A stretch of DNA of 64,000 nucleotides from Cyanobium sp. Cruz CV13-4-11 (GTDB lineage: Bacteria; Cyanobacteriota; Cyanobacteriia; PCC-6307; Cyanobiaceae), in the NCBI RefSeq assembly GCF_024346055.1, contig NZ_JAGQCH010000011.1, positions 1-64,000 on the forward strand. The letters run 5' to 3'. The notes under the pieces were generated by a model, which saw only the letters and a list, made by a program, of their open reading frames with translations, did not search any database and had not been told where the DNA came from. A program made the position numbers and the translations under genes. Numbering within the stretch: position 1 is the stretch's first letter; each line of letters begins with the position of its first letter. This document shows, in pieces, positions 24,358 through 34,740 of this stretch.

Positions 24358-25956
24358 ATGGGATCCCTCTGGAATCGTTTCCAGGAATGGCTGTACGTCC
24401 ACCCAGGCCTGCAGCTCCACCTGGATGTCAGCAGGATGGGCTTCGACGCTGGGCTGCCGGAACGGCTGGATTCCGCCTTCACCGCGGCCTTCGCGGCCAT
24501 GGAGGACCTTGAGGCGGGCGGCATCGCCAATCCAGACGAGGAGAGGATGGTGGGTCACTACTGGCTTCGCCAGCCCGACCTGGCCCCCAGCGAGGAGATC
24601 CGAACGGAAATCATCGCGGTGATCGAGCGGATCGAGGGCTTCGCCAGGAAGGTACACGCGGGCACGATCCATCCGCCGACGGCCCCCCGCTTCACCGATC
24701 TGCTGGCCATCGGCATCGGCGGCTCGGCCCTGGGACCCCAGTTCGTGGCCGCCGCCCTGGCCCCCGACCAGGCCCCCCTGGTCATCCACTTCATCGACAA
24801 CACCGACCCCGCCGGGATCGATCGGGTGCTGGCGGGGCTGCGGGACCGGCTGGGCAGCACCCTGGTGATCGACACCAGCAAGTCCGGAGGTACCCCCGAA
24901 CCGCGCAACGGCCTGCTGGAGGTGCAACAGGCCTTCGCCGCCCAGGGCCTGGACTTCCCCAGCCATGCCGTGGCGATCACCATGCCCGGCAGCCGGATGG
25001 ACCTCCTGGCCCACGATCAGCACTGGCTGGCCGAGTTCCCCATGCATGACTGGGTGGGTGGCCGCACCTCCGTGCTCTCGGCGGTGGGCCTCCTGCCTGC
25101 GGCCCTTCAGGGCATCGACATCCGGGCCCTGCTGGAGGGAGCCCGGGTGATGGACGAGGCCACCCGTGTGCCCCGGGTGCGTACCAACCCCGCCGCCCTG
25201 CTGGCCCTCAGCTGGTTCCACGCCGGAGAAGGCCGCGGCAGCAAGGACATGGTGGTGCTGCCCTACAAGGACAGCCTGCTGCTGTTCAGCCGCTACCTGC
25301 AGCAACTGGTGATGGAATCCCTCGGCAAGGAGAGGGACCTCGACGGCAAGGTCGTGCACCAGGGGATCGCGGTGTACGGCAACAAAGGCTCCACCGACCA
25401 GCATGCCTACGTTCAGCAGCTGCGCGAAGGCATCCCCAATTTCTTCGCCACCTTCATCGAAGTGCTCGAAGATCGCTGCGGCGATTCGATCGAGGTGGAG
25501 GAAGGAGTCACCTCAGGCGATTTCCTCTCCGGCTTCCTCATGGGGACCCGCCAGGCGCTGTACGACAACCAGCGCGATTCGATCACCATCACGATCCACC
25601 GCGTGGAGCCCCGCAGCGTCGGGGCTCTCATCGCGCTCTACGAGCGGGCCGTTGGACTGTATGCCTCGCTGGTGAACATCAACGCGTACCACCAGCCAGG
25701 CGTGGAAGCTGGCAAAAAGGCCGCCGCTGCCATTTTGGATCTGCAACGCCGGGTGGTCCGGGTGCTGCAGGCCGCCGACCACCCCCTCCCCCTGGAGGAC
25801 CTGGCCCGCCAGGCCGACGCCGGCGAAGCGGTGGAAACCGTCTACCAGATCGTGCGCCATCTGGCCGCCAATCCCCGCGGCATTGTCCTCGACGGCGATC
25901 CGGCCCAGCCCAACACCCTTACCGCGTCCCTCCGGCAGCTCGTTCTCCAGTCATGA
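24358..25956 (+). CDS. pgi: Glucose-6-phosphate isomerase
   Basis: The 532-residue protein has the phosphosugar-isomerase signatures: [15 protein letters not shown], the SIS substrate loop [14 protein letters not shown], the VGGRTSVLS segment, and [12 protein letters not shown] with the active-site histidine. It interconverts glucose-6-phosphate and fructose-6-phosphate. The length fits cyanobacterial enzymes. The stop overlaps the ATG of the transketolase-like gene (ATGA at 25953-25956), so Pgi and that protein are made from one message. Its product fructose-6-phosphate is a substrate of the phosphoketolase encoded 4.4 kb away. Confidence 0.96.
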   Translation: MGSLWNRFQEWLYVHPGLQLHLDVSRMGFDAGLPERLDSAFTAAFAAMEDLEAGGIANPDEERMVGHYWLRQPDLAPSEEIRTEIIAVIERIEGFARKVHAGTIHPPTAPRFTDLLAIGIGGSALGPQFVAAALAPDQAPLVIHFIDNTDPAGIDRVLAGLRDRLGSTLVIDTSKSGGTPEPRNGLLEVQQAFAAQGLDFPSHAVAITMPGSRMDLLAHDQHWLAEFPMHDWVGGRTSVLSAVGLLPAALQGIDIRALLEGARVMDEATRVPRVRTNPAALLALSWFHAGEGRGSKDMVVLPYKDSLLLFSRYLQQLVMESLGKERDLDGKVVHQGIAVYGNKGSTDQHAYVQQLREGIPNFFATFIEVLEDRCGDSIEVEEGVTSGDFLSGFLMGTRQALYDNQRDSITITIHRVEPRSVGALIALYERAVGLYASLVNINAYHQPGVEAGKKAAAAILDLQRRVVRVLQAADHPLPLEDLARQADAGEAVETVYQIVRHLAANPRGIVLDGDPAQPNTLTASLRQLVLQS

Positions 25957-27881
25957 CTCTCTCCCAGCCCGGTGTGACCAACGCCTTCCCGATCGATCTG
26001 GCGGCCTACCAGCCCCTGAGTCTCGATCCCACCCAGCCCAGGCTGAGCCCGTTGCAGAGGGACGCCCTGCGCTCCAACATCCAGCTCTGCAGGGACGCCA
26101 TTGTCTTCTTCACCGCGACTGGCGCCGCCCGGGGGGTGGGCGGCCACACCGGCGGCCCCTACGACACCGTGCCGGAGGTGATGATCCTTGATGGCTTCTT
26201 CCGCGGCGCGCCGGAGCGGTTCGTGCCGGTCTTCTTCGACGAGGCCGGCCACCGCGTCGCCACCCAGTACCTGATGGGGGTGCTGCGCGGCCATTTGCAG
26301 GCCAACGATCTGATGAACTACCGCGCCGCCCATTCGCGTCTCCCCGGCCACCCCGAGCTGGGCCTGACCCCCGGAGTGGAGTTCAGCTCCGGCCGACTGG
26401 GACATCTGTGGCCGTTCGTGAACGGGGTGGCCCTGGCCCATCCGGGTCGCATCCTCTTCTGCCTGGGCTCCGATGGTGCCCAGCAGGAGGGGGATGACGC
26501 CGAAGCGGCCCGCTTCGCGGTGGCCCACGGCCTCGATGTGAAGCTGGTGATCGACGACAACGACGTCACCATCGCCGGCCATCCTTCCCAGTACCAGAAG
26601 GGCTTTGACGTGGCCCGCACCCTGGCCGGCCAGGGCCTGGCCACCCTCAGCGGCGATGGCGAGGATCTCGACGACCTCTATGGCAGGCTCTGTGCCGCCG
26701 TGGCCACCGCAGGCCCAGTGGCCGTGGTCAACAAACGACCCATGGCGGTGGGGATCGAGGGGCTGGAGGGCTCCACCCACGGCCACGACGTGATTCCCGT
26801 CGACCTGGCGATCACCTACCTGGAGCAGCGAGGCCAGGTCGCCGCCGCCGCCTGCCTGAAGGCAATCGAGAAACCGGTCAATCCCACCATCTACCTGGGC
26901 TCCAGCCGCACCACCGCGGCCAACCGCAACGTCTTCGGTGACACAGTGGTGGAGGTACTCTCACGGCTGGAGCCCAGCGAGCGCAAGGACACGGTGCTCT
27001 GCGTCGACTCCGACCTGGAAGGCTCCTGCGGACTCAGCCAGATCCGCAAGGCCTATCCGGAGATCTTCATCAGCGGCGGGATCATGGAGCGGGCCAATTT
27101 CTCCGCCGCCGCCGGATTCGGCATGCAGAAGGGCCGCCAGGGCCTCTTCGCCACCTTCAGCGCTTTCCTGGAGATGTGCATCTCCGAGATCACCATGGCC
27201 CGGCTCAACGGTGCCAACGTGCTCTGCCATTTCTCCCACGCCGGTGTGGATGACATGGCCGACAACACCTGTCATTTCGGCCTCAACAACTGCTTCGCCG
27301 ACAACGGCCTCGACGATGACCACCACCCCACCCGGCTCTACTTCCCCGCCGATGCGGGGCAGATGAAGGCCTGTGTGGAGGCTGTGTTCCATGATCCCGG
27401 CCTGCGCTTCATCTTCTCGACCCGCTCCAAGGTGCCCAACCTGCTGGATGAACAGGGCCACGACCTGCATGGGGATGGCTATGTCTTCGAGCCCGGCCGC
27501 GATGAGGTGGTGCGCGAGGGTGATGCCGGCACGATCATCAGCTTCGGTGACTGCCTGTACCGGGCCCTCGATGCGGTGGAGCGCCTGCGCCAGGAGGGCA
27601 CCACCGTGCGGCTGATCAACAAGGCCAGCCTCAACGTCGTTGATGAAACGATGATGGAGACGATCGGCACATCCCCCTTCGTGCTGGTGGTGGAAGCCTT
27701 CAACCGCCGCACCGGCCTCGGCAGCCGCTTCGGCACCTGGTTGCTGGAGAGGGGCTACCACCCGAAGTATGCACACCTGGGCACCTGGCGTGAGGGCTGC
27801 GGCGGCCTCTGGGAGCAGGCTCCCCACCAGGGCATCGACAGCGAGGGCATCCTGGCCCACGTCCGCAATCTGCTGGGCTGA
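25953..27881 (+). CDS. Divergent single-chain transketolase-like enzyme
   Basis: The 642-residue protein follows transketolase architecture: a ThDP-binding first domain with GGHTGG at 63-68, [21 protein letters not shown] at about 130-150 and a cofactor motif GSDG at 172-175 with DDN at 201-203. The pyrimidine domain has [13 protein letters not shown], where E is the proton relay, then a C-terminal domain. It differs from housekeeping transketolase at HPGLPMG (TGGPYDT), TGPLGQG (SSGRLGH) and the H-D-S-I-G loop ([14 protein letters not shown]). Thiamine chemistry is likely kept, but sugar specificity may be altered. It is translationally coupled to pgi. The genome should carry a canonical tkt elsewhere. 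Confidence 0.85.
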   Translation: MTLSQPGVTNAFPIDLAAYQPLSLDPTQPRLSPLQRDALRSNIQLCRDAIVFFTATGAARGVGGHTGGPYDTVPEVMILDGFFRGAPERFVPVFFDEAGHRVATQYLMGVLRGHLQANDLMNYRAAHSRLPGHPELGLTPGVEFSSGRLGHLWPFVNGVALAHPGRILFCLGSDGAQQEGDDAEAARFAVAHGLDVKLVIDDNDVTIAGHPSQYQKGFDVARTLAGQGLATLSGDGEDLDDLYGRLCAAVATAGPVAVVNKRPMAVGIEGLEGSTHGHDVIPVDLAITYLEQRGQVAAAACLKAIEKPVNPTIYLGSSRTTAANRNVFGDTVVEVLSRLEPSERKDTVLCVDSDLEGSCGLSQIRKAYPEIFISGGIMERANFSAAAGFGMQKGRQGLFATFSAFLEMCISEITMARLNGANVLCHFSHAGVDDMADNTCHFGLNNCFADNGLDDDHHPTRLYFPADAGQMKACVEAVFHDPGLRFIFSTRSKVPNLLDEQGHDLHGDGYVFEPGRDEVVREGDAGTIISFGDCLYRALDAVERLRQEGTTVRLINKASLNVVDETMMETIGTSPFVLVVEAFNRRTGLGSRFGTWLLERGYHPKYAHLGTWREGCGGLWEQAPHQGIDSEGILAHVRNLLG

Positions 27882-27912
27882 GTGGAAGTGCCGTCGGCTT
27901 TCGGCCCACGTC

Positions 27913-29748
27913 CTATTGGCGGTCCCAGTCCAGATCCAGCTTCACCGAGCCACCCCTGGGGAGCAGGAAGGTGCGACAGACCAGATTCTCGAAGACGGGT
28001 TGCTGGCCCGAGGGGCGCAGCACCACGAATTTGAAGCGAATCGGCCGACCCGCCGATTCGTGGAACCCCACCTCGGCAAACCAGACGTCCCCATTGATGT
28101 ATTCCAGCTTGGGGCAGAAATCGACATCCCAGGCACCCAGTTCCGGGGCATCGCCGCAGACAGCCATGACCTCACCGGGGTGGGTGATGTAGTCGTTGAT
28201 CTGAAACTTGACCACCGTGGTGGCCTTCAGTGGCTCTCCCTGGACCGCCAGGACGCAGGCGCCCTTGCCCTGGATGGAGAGCTGCCGGATCGCCCCCTGC
28301 TCTACAACAACGTCCTGACCGGTGAGCAGGCAGGTGTGGGGCCCGTCAGGGAGGTCGGAATGCTCGATGTCGAGGGATGCGGAATCACCCTTGTTGACGA
28401 TGACGAAGACACGATTCTTGCGATAACGCCGGGTGAAGGCATAGAGGCCGTCGGAGATGTACTTCTGGCCGTGCCTGCCGTAGGAAAGGGCCCGGTTGCT
28501 CTTGCGCAGGGACGCCAGGGTGCGGATGATCCCCGAGAGTCTTGTTCCCGTCTCCCATGCGTCCATCATGGGCCGGTTGTAGGGGTCATGGCCACCGTCG
28601 GAATCGTTCACCAGGTACTGCTCAGTTCCATAGAACAGACAGGGAATGCCGCGAAGCGTCAGCAGCAGCACCGTGGCCAGCTCCAGATCCCCATGGCTGG
28701 GGCAGATGGAGAGGAAACGGGGCATATCGTGATTTTCGATGAACGTCACCAACGCGGTGGAACGCCGGTACACCGGATCCATCGCCAGCACCCTCTCGAT
28801 CAGGTGGAAGCCGCCAGGCTCATGGCCGCTGAAGGCGGAGCGGATGGCTCCCGCCAGCGCGAAGTCAAGCACCGAGACTCCCGTGTTGTTGGCATAGTTC
28901 AGATAGCGTCCATCCCAGGGCGAACCAAAGCCATACTCCCCGAAGAGAAACGTGTCAGGTTTGTGGGCCTGAATATCCGCGACAAACTCCTGCCAGAACC
29001 ACACCGGCATGTGCTTCAGGGTGTCGATGCGCAAGGCGTCAAAGCCGAGATCAAGCCAGGCCTTGATGGCACTTTTGATGTAGTTCCTGAAGTTAATGTT
29101 ACTCTCATTAAAAGTGGCCAGGCCGAGCATTTCATGATGAATAAGCTGAAACTCATCATCCCAGTCATTGATGTCCGGATAATGGTAATAAAAGCCATTG
29201 ATATCCTGATGGAAATCCGCCAGAGGTTCGCCGTCATCCGTTACAACTCCCTTACTGCCATTCAACTCGGGAGAACTATGATTGCAAACAATATCCAGAA
29301 CGATCTTGATGCCTCGTTCATGCAGGGCATCGACCATCCTTCGCAGGGTGTCGCATGATTTTACCGATGTCGCATCACCCAGCTTCACGAAATGGGGATT
29401 GACTCGCTTGAAATCCTTTGTCCAGTAGCCGTGCATGGGGCCATGGCCATGCTCGATGGCATCCACCTGCTCGAACAGCGGGGAAAGCCAAACTGCTGTG
29501 ATACCAAGTTGTTTGAGATAGTCTGCCTTCTCGATGATCCCTTCGAGATCGCCACCCCAATAGTGCCCCCATTGGCTCCTGCTCGGGTCATAAAGCCCCT
29601 TCTTGCTGACGCCGTCGTTGGCCCTGTCGCCATTGAAAAAGCGATCAATCACGATGAAGTAGATTGTCTCCTTGCGGAATTCCGCCTCCTGCTCGAACAA
29701 CTGATGGGCGGAGACGGGAGCGTACCCATCCGGGGTGCTGACAACCAT
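27913..29748 (-). CDS. Cytosolic GH13 alpha-amylase with C-terminal CBM20 starch-binding domain
   Basis: The 611-residue protein has the GH13 catalytic barrel, including DIVCNH (152-157), nucleophile D242 in LRIDTLKH, acid/base E271 in FLFGEYGFG and D341 in FIENHD. A C-terminal beta domain is followed from about residue 507 by a CBM20 module (VVKFQINDYITHPGEVMAVCGDAPELGAW read in two parts). Architecture resembles CGTase-type GH13_2 enzymes but with no signal peptide, so it should act inside the cell, most likely on glycogen. It converges with the transketolase-like gene and is divergent from the small ORF and phosphoketolase gene. Base composition is somewhat lower in G+C than its neighbours, which hints at transfer. 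Confidence 0.9.
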   Translation of the reverse strand: MVVSTPDGYAPVSAHQLFEQEAEFRKETIYFIVIDRFFNGDRANDGVSKKGLYDPSRSQWGHYWGGDLEGIIEKADYLKQLGITAVWLSPLFEQVDAIEHGHGPMHGYWTKDFKRVNPHFVKLGDATSVKSCDTLRRMVDALHERGIKIVLDIVCNHSSPELNGSKGVVTDDGEPLADFHQDINGFYYHYPDINDWDDEFQLIHHEMLGLATFNESNINFRNYIKSAIKAWLDLGFDALRIDTLKHMPVWFWQEFVADIQAHKPDTFLFGEYGFGSPWDGRYLNYANNTGVSVLDFALAGAIRSAFSGHEPGGFHLIERVLAMDPVYRRSTALVTFIENHDMPRFLSICPSHGDLELATVLLLTLRGIPCLFYGTEQYLVNDSDGGHDPYNRPMMDAWETGTRLSGIIRTLASLRKSNRALSYGRHGQKYISDGLYAFTRRYRKNRVFVIVNKGDSASLDIEHSDLPDGPHTCLLTGQDVVVEQGAIRQLSIQGKGACVLAVQGEPLKATTVVKFQINDYITHPGEVMAVCGDAPELGAWDVDFCPKLEYINGDVWFAEVGFHESAGRPIRFKFVVLRPSGQQPVFENLVCRTFLLPRGGSVKLDLDWDRQ

Positions 29749-30309
29749 GACGGGACCGCGCTCTCGGCGTAAGGGCTCCAGCTTGCTACGCGCGGGAGAT
29801 CAGGGGGTTAAGAGCGGCAGGGCAGCACCCCGATGCGGGGGGCGGATCCCGGCATCTGGCACCAACCATCACCAGGGCTGATGCTCCCGCCCACGGCCCT
29901 CGACATGACCCGAGCACCGTGGCGTCATGGGGCTGGCTCTCCAGATGATCCATGCCACTGTTTCTTCTGCGCGACGGTTCGATTCGCCGCTTCAGCGTCC
30001 TTCCTGAAGGAGTGAACACCTTCCTCTACAGAGATCGCCATCAACGCAAGGTTCACGCGCTGCTGGAGGCACGTCAGGAGGCAATCCTGCTGGCAGCTCA
30101 GCCGACGCCGACCAGGACGCATCGGCATCGAGCCCCCCAGGCGAGCTCCGCCAGGCCGCCGCTGGCCGCCTGAGGACGGCGCATGGTTGCACGACGCTTA
30201 AGGCCCCTGCACCGCGCATGTCGAATCCCTGACATCGGCACTGCAGGGTTGAGAACTTACCGCCCGTTTAACGCAGCCGGGCGAGAGTCTTTCCTACAAG
30301 CCTCTGCAG
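29749..30309. other. Divergent intergenic region between amylase and phosphoketolase genes
   Basis: About 560 bases separate the amylase and phosphoketolase starts. It should contain both promoters, but I could not assign -35/-10 pairs with confidence. No NtcA-type GTA-N8-TAC palindrome was found by eye. One small open frame (29952-30173, listed separately) lies inside. Nothing else is supported. Confidence 0.4.
29952..30173 (+). CDS. Possible small protein, 73 residues
   Basis: ATG 29952 opens a frame reading MPLFLLRDGSIRRFSVLPEG, then FLYRDRHQRKVHALLEARQEAILLA, before a proline- and arginine-rich tail. The first 50 residues look like a compact alpha/beta peptide; the tail looks like readthrough into non-coding DNA. 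No family known. It may be a short gene linked to the phosphoketolase operon 137 bases downstream, or a chance frame. Confidence 0.3.
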   Translation: MPLFLLRDGSIRRFSVLPEGVNTFLYRDRHQRKVHALLEARQEAILLAAQPTPTRTHRHRAPQASSARPPLAA

Positions 30310-32751
30310 GTGACGGTGATGTCCTCTTCGATGATGGCCCCCTTCGAGACCCACGCCTCGACACCCGATCCCTCCCAGGAACTGTCCCTGATCGATGCCT
30401 GGTGGCGCGCCGCCAACTACCTGGCCGTAGGGATGATCTACCTGCGCGCCAACCCGTTACTGGCCCAGCCGCTGCGTCATGAGCACGTCAAGGCGCGGCT
30501 GCTGGGGCACTGGGGCTCCTCTCCCGGCCAGGCCTTCCTCTGGGCCCATGCCAACCGGGTGATCCGCCGCCACGACCTCGACATGATCTACCTCTCCGGG
30601 CCCGGTCACGGCGCCCCCGGAGTGCTCGGCCCCACCTACCTCGACGGCAGCTACAGCGAGGTCTACCCCGACAAGAGCCAGGACGCCGAAGGGATGCGGC
30701 GCTTCTTCAAGCAGTTCTCCTTCCCCGGACACATCGGCAGCCACTGCACCCCGGAAACCCCCGGGTCGATCCACGAGGGGGGCGAGCTGGGCTACGTGCT
30801 CTCGCACGCCTGCGGAGCGGTGTTCGACAACCCCAACCTGATCGCCCTGGCCTGCGTGGGGGATGGCGAAGCCGAGACCGGCCCCCTGGCCACCTCCTGG
30901 CACATCAACAAGTTCCTCAATCCGATCGGCGACGGGGCGGTGCTGCCCGTCCTGCACCTCAACGGCTACAAGATCGCCAACCCCACCCTGCTGGCCCGCA
31001 TCCCCCGCGACGAGCTGGCCAGCCTGATGCGCGGCAACGGCTGGGAGCCGATCTTCGTCGAAGGCCATGAGCCGATGGCGATGCACCAGGCCATGGCCGC
31101 CGCCATGGACCAGGCGATCGCCCGCATCCTGGAGATCCGCGCCGAGGCTCGCGCCAGCGGCGAGGCCGTCCGCCCCGCCTGGCCGATGATCGTGCTGCGC
31201 TCGCCCAAGGGCTGGACCGGACCGGCCTCCCTGCACGGCAAGAAGCTGGAGGGCTTCTGGCGGGCCCACCAGGTGCCCCTGGCCGCGCCGAACACAGATC
31301 CCGAACAACTGCAGTTGCTTGAGGAGTGGCTCAGGAGCTACCGGCCCGAGGAGCTGTTCGATGCCAACGGCACCCTGCGGCCCGAACTGCAGGCGCTCTC
31401 GCCCCTGGGAAATCGGCGGATGGGCTCCAACCCCCACGCCAACGGCGGCCTGCTGCGCCGCAAGCTGCAGTTCCCGCCCCTCGAGGACTATGCGGTGGAC
31501 GTGCAGGCACCGGGGGCCACCGAGGAGGAGAACACCTACCCCCTGGGCGAACTGCTCCGCGACATCATCCAGGCAAATCCCTATTCCATGCGGGTGTTCG
31601 GCCCCGACGAAACCGCCTCCAACCGTCTGCAGGCCATCTATGAAGTGAGCAAGAAGGTGTGGATGGAGGAGTTCCTGCCGGAGGACCTCAACGGCAGCGA
31701 ACTGGCCCGCAGCGGACGAGTGGTGGAGATGCTCAGCGAGCACACCCTGGTGGGAATGATGGAGGGCTACCTGCTCACCGGGCGCTACGGCTTCTTCCAC
31801 ACCTATGAGGCCTTCGCCCATGTGATCGCCTCGATGTTCAACCAGCACGCCAAATGGCTGGAATCCTGCCTCCTGCACGCCCCCTGGCGGGCCCCGATCG
31901 GCGCCTGGAACTGCCTGATCTCCTCCACGGTGTGGCGGCAGGACCATAACGGCTTCACCCACCAGGATCCCGGCTTCATCGACCTGGCCGGCAACAAGAG
32001 TGGTGACGTGGTACGGGTGTATCTGCCGGCCGATGCCAACTGCCTGCTGGCGGTGGCGGAAGAGGCCCTGCAGGAAACCAACGTCTGCAACATCATCGTC
32101 TCCGACAAACAGAAGCACCTCCAGTACTTCACCCTGGAGCAGGCCAGGCGCCACGTGGCCAAGGGCATCAGCATCGTCGGCTGGGCCAGCAACGACGACT
32201 GCGGCACCGAGCCGGATGAACCGGATGTGGTGATGGCCTGTGCCGGTGACATCCCCACCAAGGAGACGCTGGCGGCGGTGGAGATCCTGCGCCGGGAGAT
32301 CCCGAATCTGCGGATCCGGGTGATCAATGTGGTGAAGCTGTTCGCCCTCACCGAGCCGAACGAGCATCCCCACGGCCTGAGCGACCGGGACTTCGACACC
32401 CTGTTCACCACCGACCGGCCGGTGATCTTCAACTTCCACGGCTATCCCTGGCTGATCCACCGGCTCACCTACCGCCGCACCAACCACGCCAACATCCACG
32501 TGCGTGGCTACAAGGAGAAGGGCAACATCAACACGCCGCTCGAACTGGCGATGAACAACCAGATCGATCGCTTCAACCTGGTGATCGATGTGGTCAACCG
32601 GGTCCCCTTCCTGCGCTCCCGCGCCGCCCACGTCAAGGAGCGGATGCAGGACGCGATCCTGTCCCACCGGGCCTACGCCCACACCCACGGCACCGATGCC
32701 CCGGAAGTGACCGATTGGCGCTGGACACTGCCGATCGCCGGGCAGGGATGA
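30310..32751 (+). CDS. xfp: Phosphoketolase (xylulose-5-phosphate/fructose-6-phosphate)
   Basis: The 813-residue product has the full phosphoketolase pattern: [65 protein letters not shown], the ThDP motif [19 protein letters not shown], and the C-terminal GYPWLIHRL and [16 protein letters not shown] blocks (each read in parts). It splits xylulose-5-P or fructose-6-P with phosphate into acetyl-phosphate and a shorter sugar phosphate. The start may be GTG 30310 or the in-frame ATG 30319. Its stop overlaps the acetate kinase ATG, so the two enzymes form a coupled pair giving acetate and ATP. Confidence 0.96.
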   Translation: MTVMSSSMMAPFETHASTPDPSQELSLIDAWWRAANYLAVGMIYLRANPLLAQPLRHEHVKARLLGHWGSSPGQAFLWAHANRVIRRHDLDMIYLSGPGHGAPGVLGPTYLDGSYSEVYPDKSQDAEGMRRFFKQFSFPGHIGSHCTPETPGSIHEGGELGYVLSHACGAVFDNPNLIALACVGDGEAETGPLATSWHINKFLNPIGDGAVLPVLHLNGYKIANPTLLARIPRDELASLMRGNGWEPIFVEGHEPMAMHQAMAAAMDQAIARILEIRAEARASGEAVRPAWPMIVLRSPKGWTGPASLHGKKLEGFWRAHQVPLAAPNTDPEQLQLLEEWLRSYRPEELFDANGTLRPELQALSPLGNRRMGSNPHANGGLLRRKLQFPPLEDYAVDVQAPGATEEENTYPLGELLRDIIQANPYSMRVFGPDETASNRLQAIYEVSKKVWMEEFLPEDLNGSELARSGRVVEMLSEHTLVGMMEGYLLTGRYGFFHTYEAFAHVIASMFNQHAKWLESCLLHAPWRAPIGAWNCLISSTVWRQDHNGFTHQDPGFIDLAGNKSGDVVRVYLPADANCLLAVAEEALQETNVCNIIVSDKQKHLQYFTLEQARRHVAKGISIVGWASNDDCGTEPDEPDVVMACAGDIPTKETLAAVEILRREIPNLRIRVINVVKLFALTEPNEHPHGLSDRDFDTLFTTDRPVIFNFHGYPWLIHRLTYRRTNHANIHVRGYKEKGNINTPLELAMNNQIDRFNLVIDVVNRVPFLRSRAAHVKERMQDAILSHRAYAHTHGTDAPEVTDWRWTLPIAGQG

Positions 32752-33833
32752 CATCACCGTCCACAGCGACGCCCCCGGAGGCGGGGGAAGTGCTGGTGCT
32801 GAATGCCGGCAGCTCCAGCCTCAAGGTTTCGGTGCACACCCGCTCAGGGGACTGCCTCTGGAGGGACCAGCGCAACTGGAGCATCGGCGCCGCCGAAGAC
32901 ACCGAGGCGGTGCTGGACGCCTGGCTGCCCGAGGCCCTTTCGGCCTGGGGGGAGGGTCTGATCCGCGCCGGCCATCGGGTGGTCCATGGTGGCGAGCGCT
33001 TCACGGCCCCCGTCCGGCTGGATGCGGAGGTGCTGGAGGGGCTGGAGGGGCTGGTGCCCCTGGCTCCGTTGCACAACGGTCCGGCCCTGCGGGTGATGCG
33101 CTGGCTGGCCCGCTGGAAGCCCGCGATCGAGCAATGGGCCTGCTTCGACACCGCCTTCCACGGCACCCTGCCTGCGGCGGCCCGTACGTATGCGGTCCCA
33201 GCCCGCTGGCGCGCCGAGGGCCTGCGCCGCTTCGGTTTCCACGGCCTCAACCATCAGCACGTGGCCGAAAGCGTGGCCCGCCGCCGCGCCGATCCCAAAG
33301 GCCGCGAGGAGCTGCGACTGATCAGCTGCCACCTCGGCGCCGGCTGTTCCCTCTGCGCCATCCGGGGCGGGCGCAGCATCGCCACCACGATGGGCTACAC
33401 CCCAATGGAGGGTCTGGTGATGGCCACCCGCAGCGGTTCGGTGGATCCGGGGCTGTTGCTGCACCAGCTGCGCCGGGGGGCCACCGTCGAAGAGCTCGCC
33501 CATGATCTGCAGCAGGAGAGCGGCCTGCTGGGTCTCTCCGAGCTGAGTCCGAGCATGAAGGACCTGCGCCTGGCCGCCACCGACGGCCATGGCGGCGCCC
33601 AGCTCGCCATCGCGGTGTTCCGCCACCAGCTGCTGCAGGGCATCGGCGCCATGGCCGCCTGCCTGGGGGGGGTCGACGTGGTGGCCCTCACCGGCGGCAT
33701 CGGCGAACACGATGGCGCGCTGAAGCAGGAGCTGGAGCAGGCGCTGGCCTGGCTGGGGCCCTTCGAGCTGCTGCAGGTCGTGGCCGATGAGGAGGGTGTG
33801 ATCGCCCGCCACTGCGCCGCTGCGGGCGCCTGA
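32748..33833 (+). CDS. ackA: Acetate kinase
   Basis: The 361-residue protein begins [10 protein letters not shown] and carries the ASKHA-fold motifs [63 protein letters not shown] and [11 protein letters not shown]. It makes ATP and acetate from acetyl-phosphate. ATG 32748 is chosen because it overlaps the xfp stop (ATGA); the open frame extends upstream to 32715. It is shorter than the usual 390-400 residues; a shortened C-terminal lobe is likely. No phosphotransacetylase gene is in the window. Confidence 0.94.
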   Translation: MTSPSTATPPEAGEVLVLNAGSSSLKVSVHTRSGDCLWRDQRNWSIGAAEDTEAVLDAWLPEALSAWGEGLIRAGHRVVHGGERFTAPVRLDAEVLEGLEGLVPLAPLHNGPALRVMRWLARWKPAIEQWACFDTAFHGTLPAAARTYAVPARWRAEGLRRFGFHGLNHQHVAESVARRRADPKGREELRLISCHLGAGCSLCAIRGGRSIATTMGYTPMEGLVMATRSGSVDPGLLLHQLRRGATVEELAHDLQQESGLLGLSELSPSMKDLRLAATDGHGGAQLAIAVFRHQLLQGIGAMAACLGGVDVVALTGGIGEHDGALKQELEQALAWLGPFELLQVVADEEGVIARHCAAAGA

Positions 33834-33844
33834 AGCCTCAGGCT
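33829..33844. terminator. Possible stem-loop between convergent ackA and sdhB
   Basis: GCCTGA and TCAGGC are inverted around four bases and span the stop codon of ackA and the end of sdhB, whose stops are only a few bases apart. The stem is six pairs with no T-run, so it is weak as an intrinsic terminator; it may only slow the polymerases. Confidence 0.25.
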
Positions 33845-34581
33845 CGCCGCCAGGATTCGCGGTGCATCCAGCTGATCCAGTCGGCGGAGACCTGCTTGGG
33901 GCAGGTGGCCTCGCATTCCAGGTGGCTGCTGCAGCTGCCGAAGCCTTCGCTGACCATCTGCGCCTGCATCACCCGGGCCCGGTGGCGCCGCTCCGGCTGG
34001 CCCTGGGGCAGCTGGCCCAGGTGCGCCAGCTTGGCCGCCACGAACAGGCTGGCGGAGGCGTTACGGCAGCTGGCCACGCAGGCGCCGCAGCCGATGCAGG
34101 CCGCCGTGTCGAAGGCCTGGGCCGCCTGCTCGCGGCCGATCAGCAGGGCATTCGCCTCCGGTGCACTGCCGATGTTGGTCGAGCAATAGCCGCCGGCGGC
34201 GATGATCCGGTCGAAGGCGGAGCGCTCCACGGCCAGGTCCTGCAGCACGGGAAAGGCCCGGGCGCGGAAGGGCTCCAGCGTCAGCACGGCGCCGTCGCGG
34301 AACTGACGCAGGTAGAGCTGGCAGACGCTGGTGGCCCGCTGGGGCCCCTGGGCCTGGCCGTTGACGAGAAAGCCGCAGGACCCGCAGATGCCCTCGCGGC
34401 AGTCGTGCTCGAACCCGACGGGACGGTCCCCGGCGGCGATCAGCCGTTCGTTGAGCAGGTCGAGGGCCTCCAGGAGGGAGAGGTCGGTGGAGACCGCGTC
34501 CAGCCCAAAAACCTCGAAGCCGCCGGGCTCGCCAGGTCCGTCCTGGCGCCAGATCCTCAGGGTGAGCGAAAGGGTTCCCAT
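33838..34581 (-). CDS. sdhB: Succinate dehydrogenase/fumarate reductase iron-sulfur subunit
   Basis: The 247-residue protein has the plant-type 2Fe-2S site (CREGICGSCG), a 4Fe-4S ferredoxin motif (ACIGCGACVASCRNAS) and the third cluster site (CSSHLECEATCPK), the three centres of SdhB. It passes electrons from FAD in SdhA to quinone at SdhC in the thylakoid or plasma membrane. ATG 34581 (MGTLSLTLRIW) is preferred; an upstream ATG at 34632 would add 17 residues. SdhB normally follows sdhA directly; here a gene for a cyclic di-GMP enzyme lies between them on the other strand, so sdhB must have its own promoter. Confidence 0.94.
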   Translation of the reverse strand: MGTLSLTLRIWRQDGPGEPGGFEVFGLDAVSTDLSLLEALDLLNERLIAAGDRPVGFEHDCREGICGSCGFLVNGQAQGPQRATSVCQLYLRQFRDGAVLTLEPFRARAFPVLQDLAVERSAFDRIIAAGGYCSTNIGSAPEANALLIGREQAAQAFDTAACIGCGACVASCRNASASLFVAAKLAHLGQLPQGQPERRHRARVMQAQMVSEGFGSCSSHLECEATCPKQVSADWISWMHRESWRRA

Positions 34582-34663
34582 GGGGACCCATTGTGCTGCC
34601 GAAGCGTCGGTGATGGTGTCATTCCGCATCATCCGGGTGGCCTAATGCCAGGAAGCGAGGGAA

Positions 34664-34712
34664 AACATGCAAAAATAGATAAATTTTTTCAAATACAATC
34701 GTCTGATCCCAT
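34664..34712. promoter_or_regulatory. AT-rich divergent promoter region for sdhB and the PAS-GGDEF-EAL gene
   Basis: A run of A/T-rich sequence is unusual in this G+C-rich window. On the plus strand TACAAT at 34694-34699 is a good -10 element about 38 bases before the GTG of the PAS-GGDEF-EAL gene; no clear -35 was found 17 bases upstream. On the minus strand the same stretch reads TTGAAA and TATCTA, which could serve sdhB. Start points are unverified. Confidence 0.4.
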
Positions 34713-34740
34713 GACCGTTCCGGTCTTCGCCGCCGCGTGA
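34711..34740 (+). promoter_or_regulatory. Nine-codon leader frame overlapping the GGDEF-EAL start
   Basis: ATG 34711 opens a tiny frame MTVPVFAAA whose TGA (34738-34740) overlaps the GTG start at 34737 in the sequence GTGA. If translated, ribosomes finishing the leader could restart on the main gene, coupling its translation. This is a visible arrangement, but expression of the leader is inferred only. Confidence 0.3.

Noticed and set aside
26961-27860. 300-codon minus-strand frame opposite the transketolase-like gene
   Set aside because: Antisense to coding sequence, composition mirrors the opposite strand, no family resemblance.
30457-32757. Minus-strand frame of 766 codons opposite phosphoketolase
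   Set aside because: It is antisense to a clear, conserved gene and has no recognisable domain.
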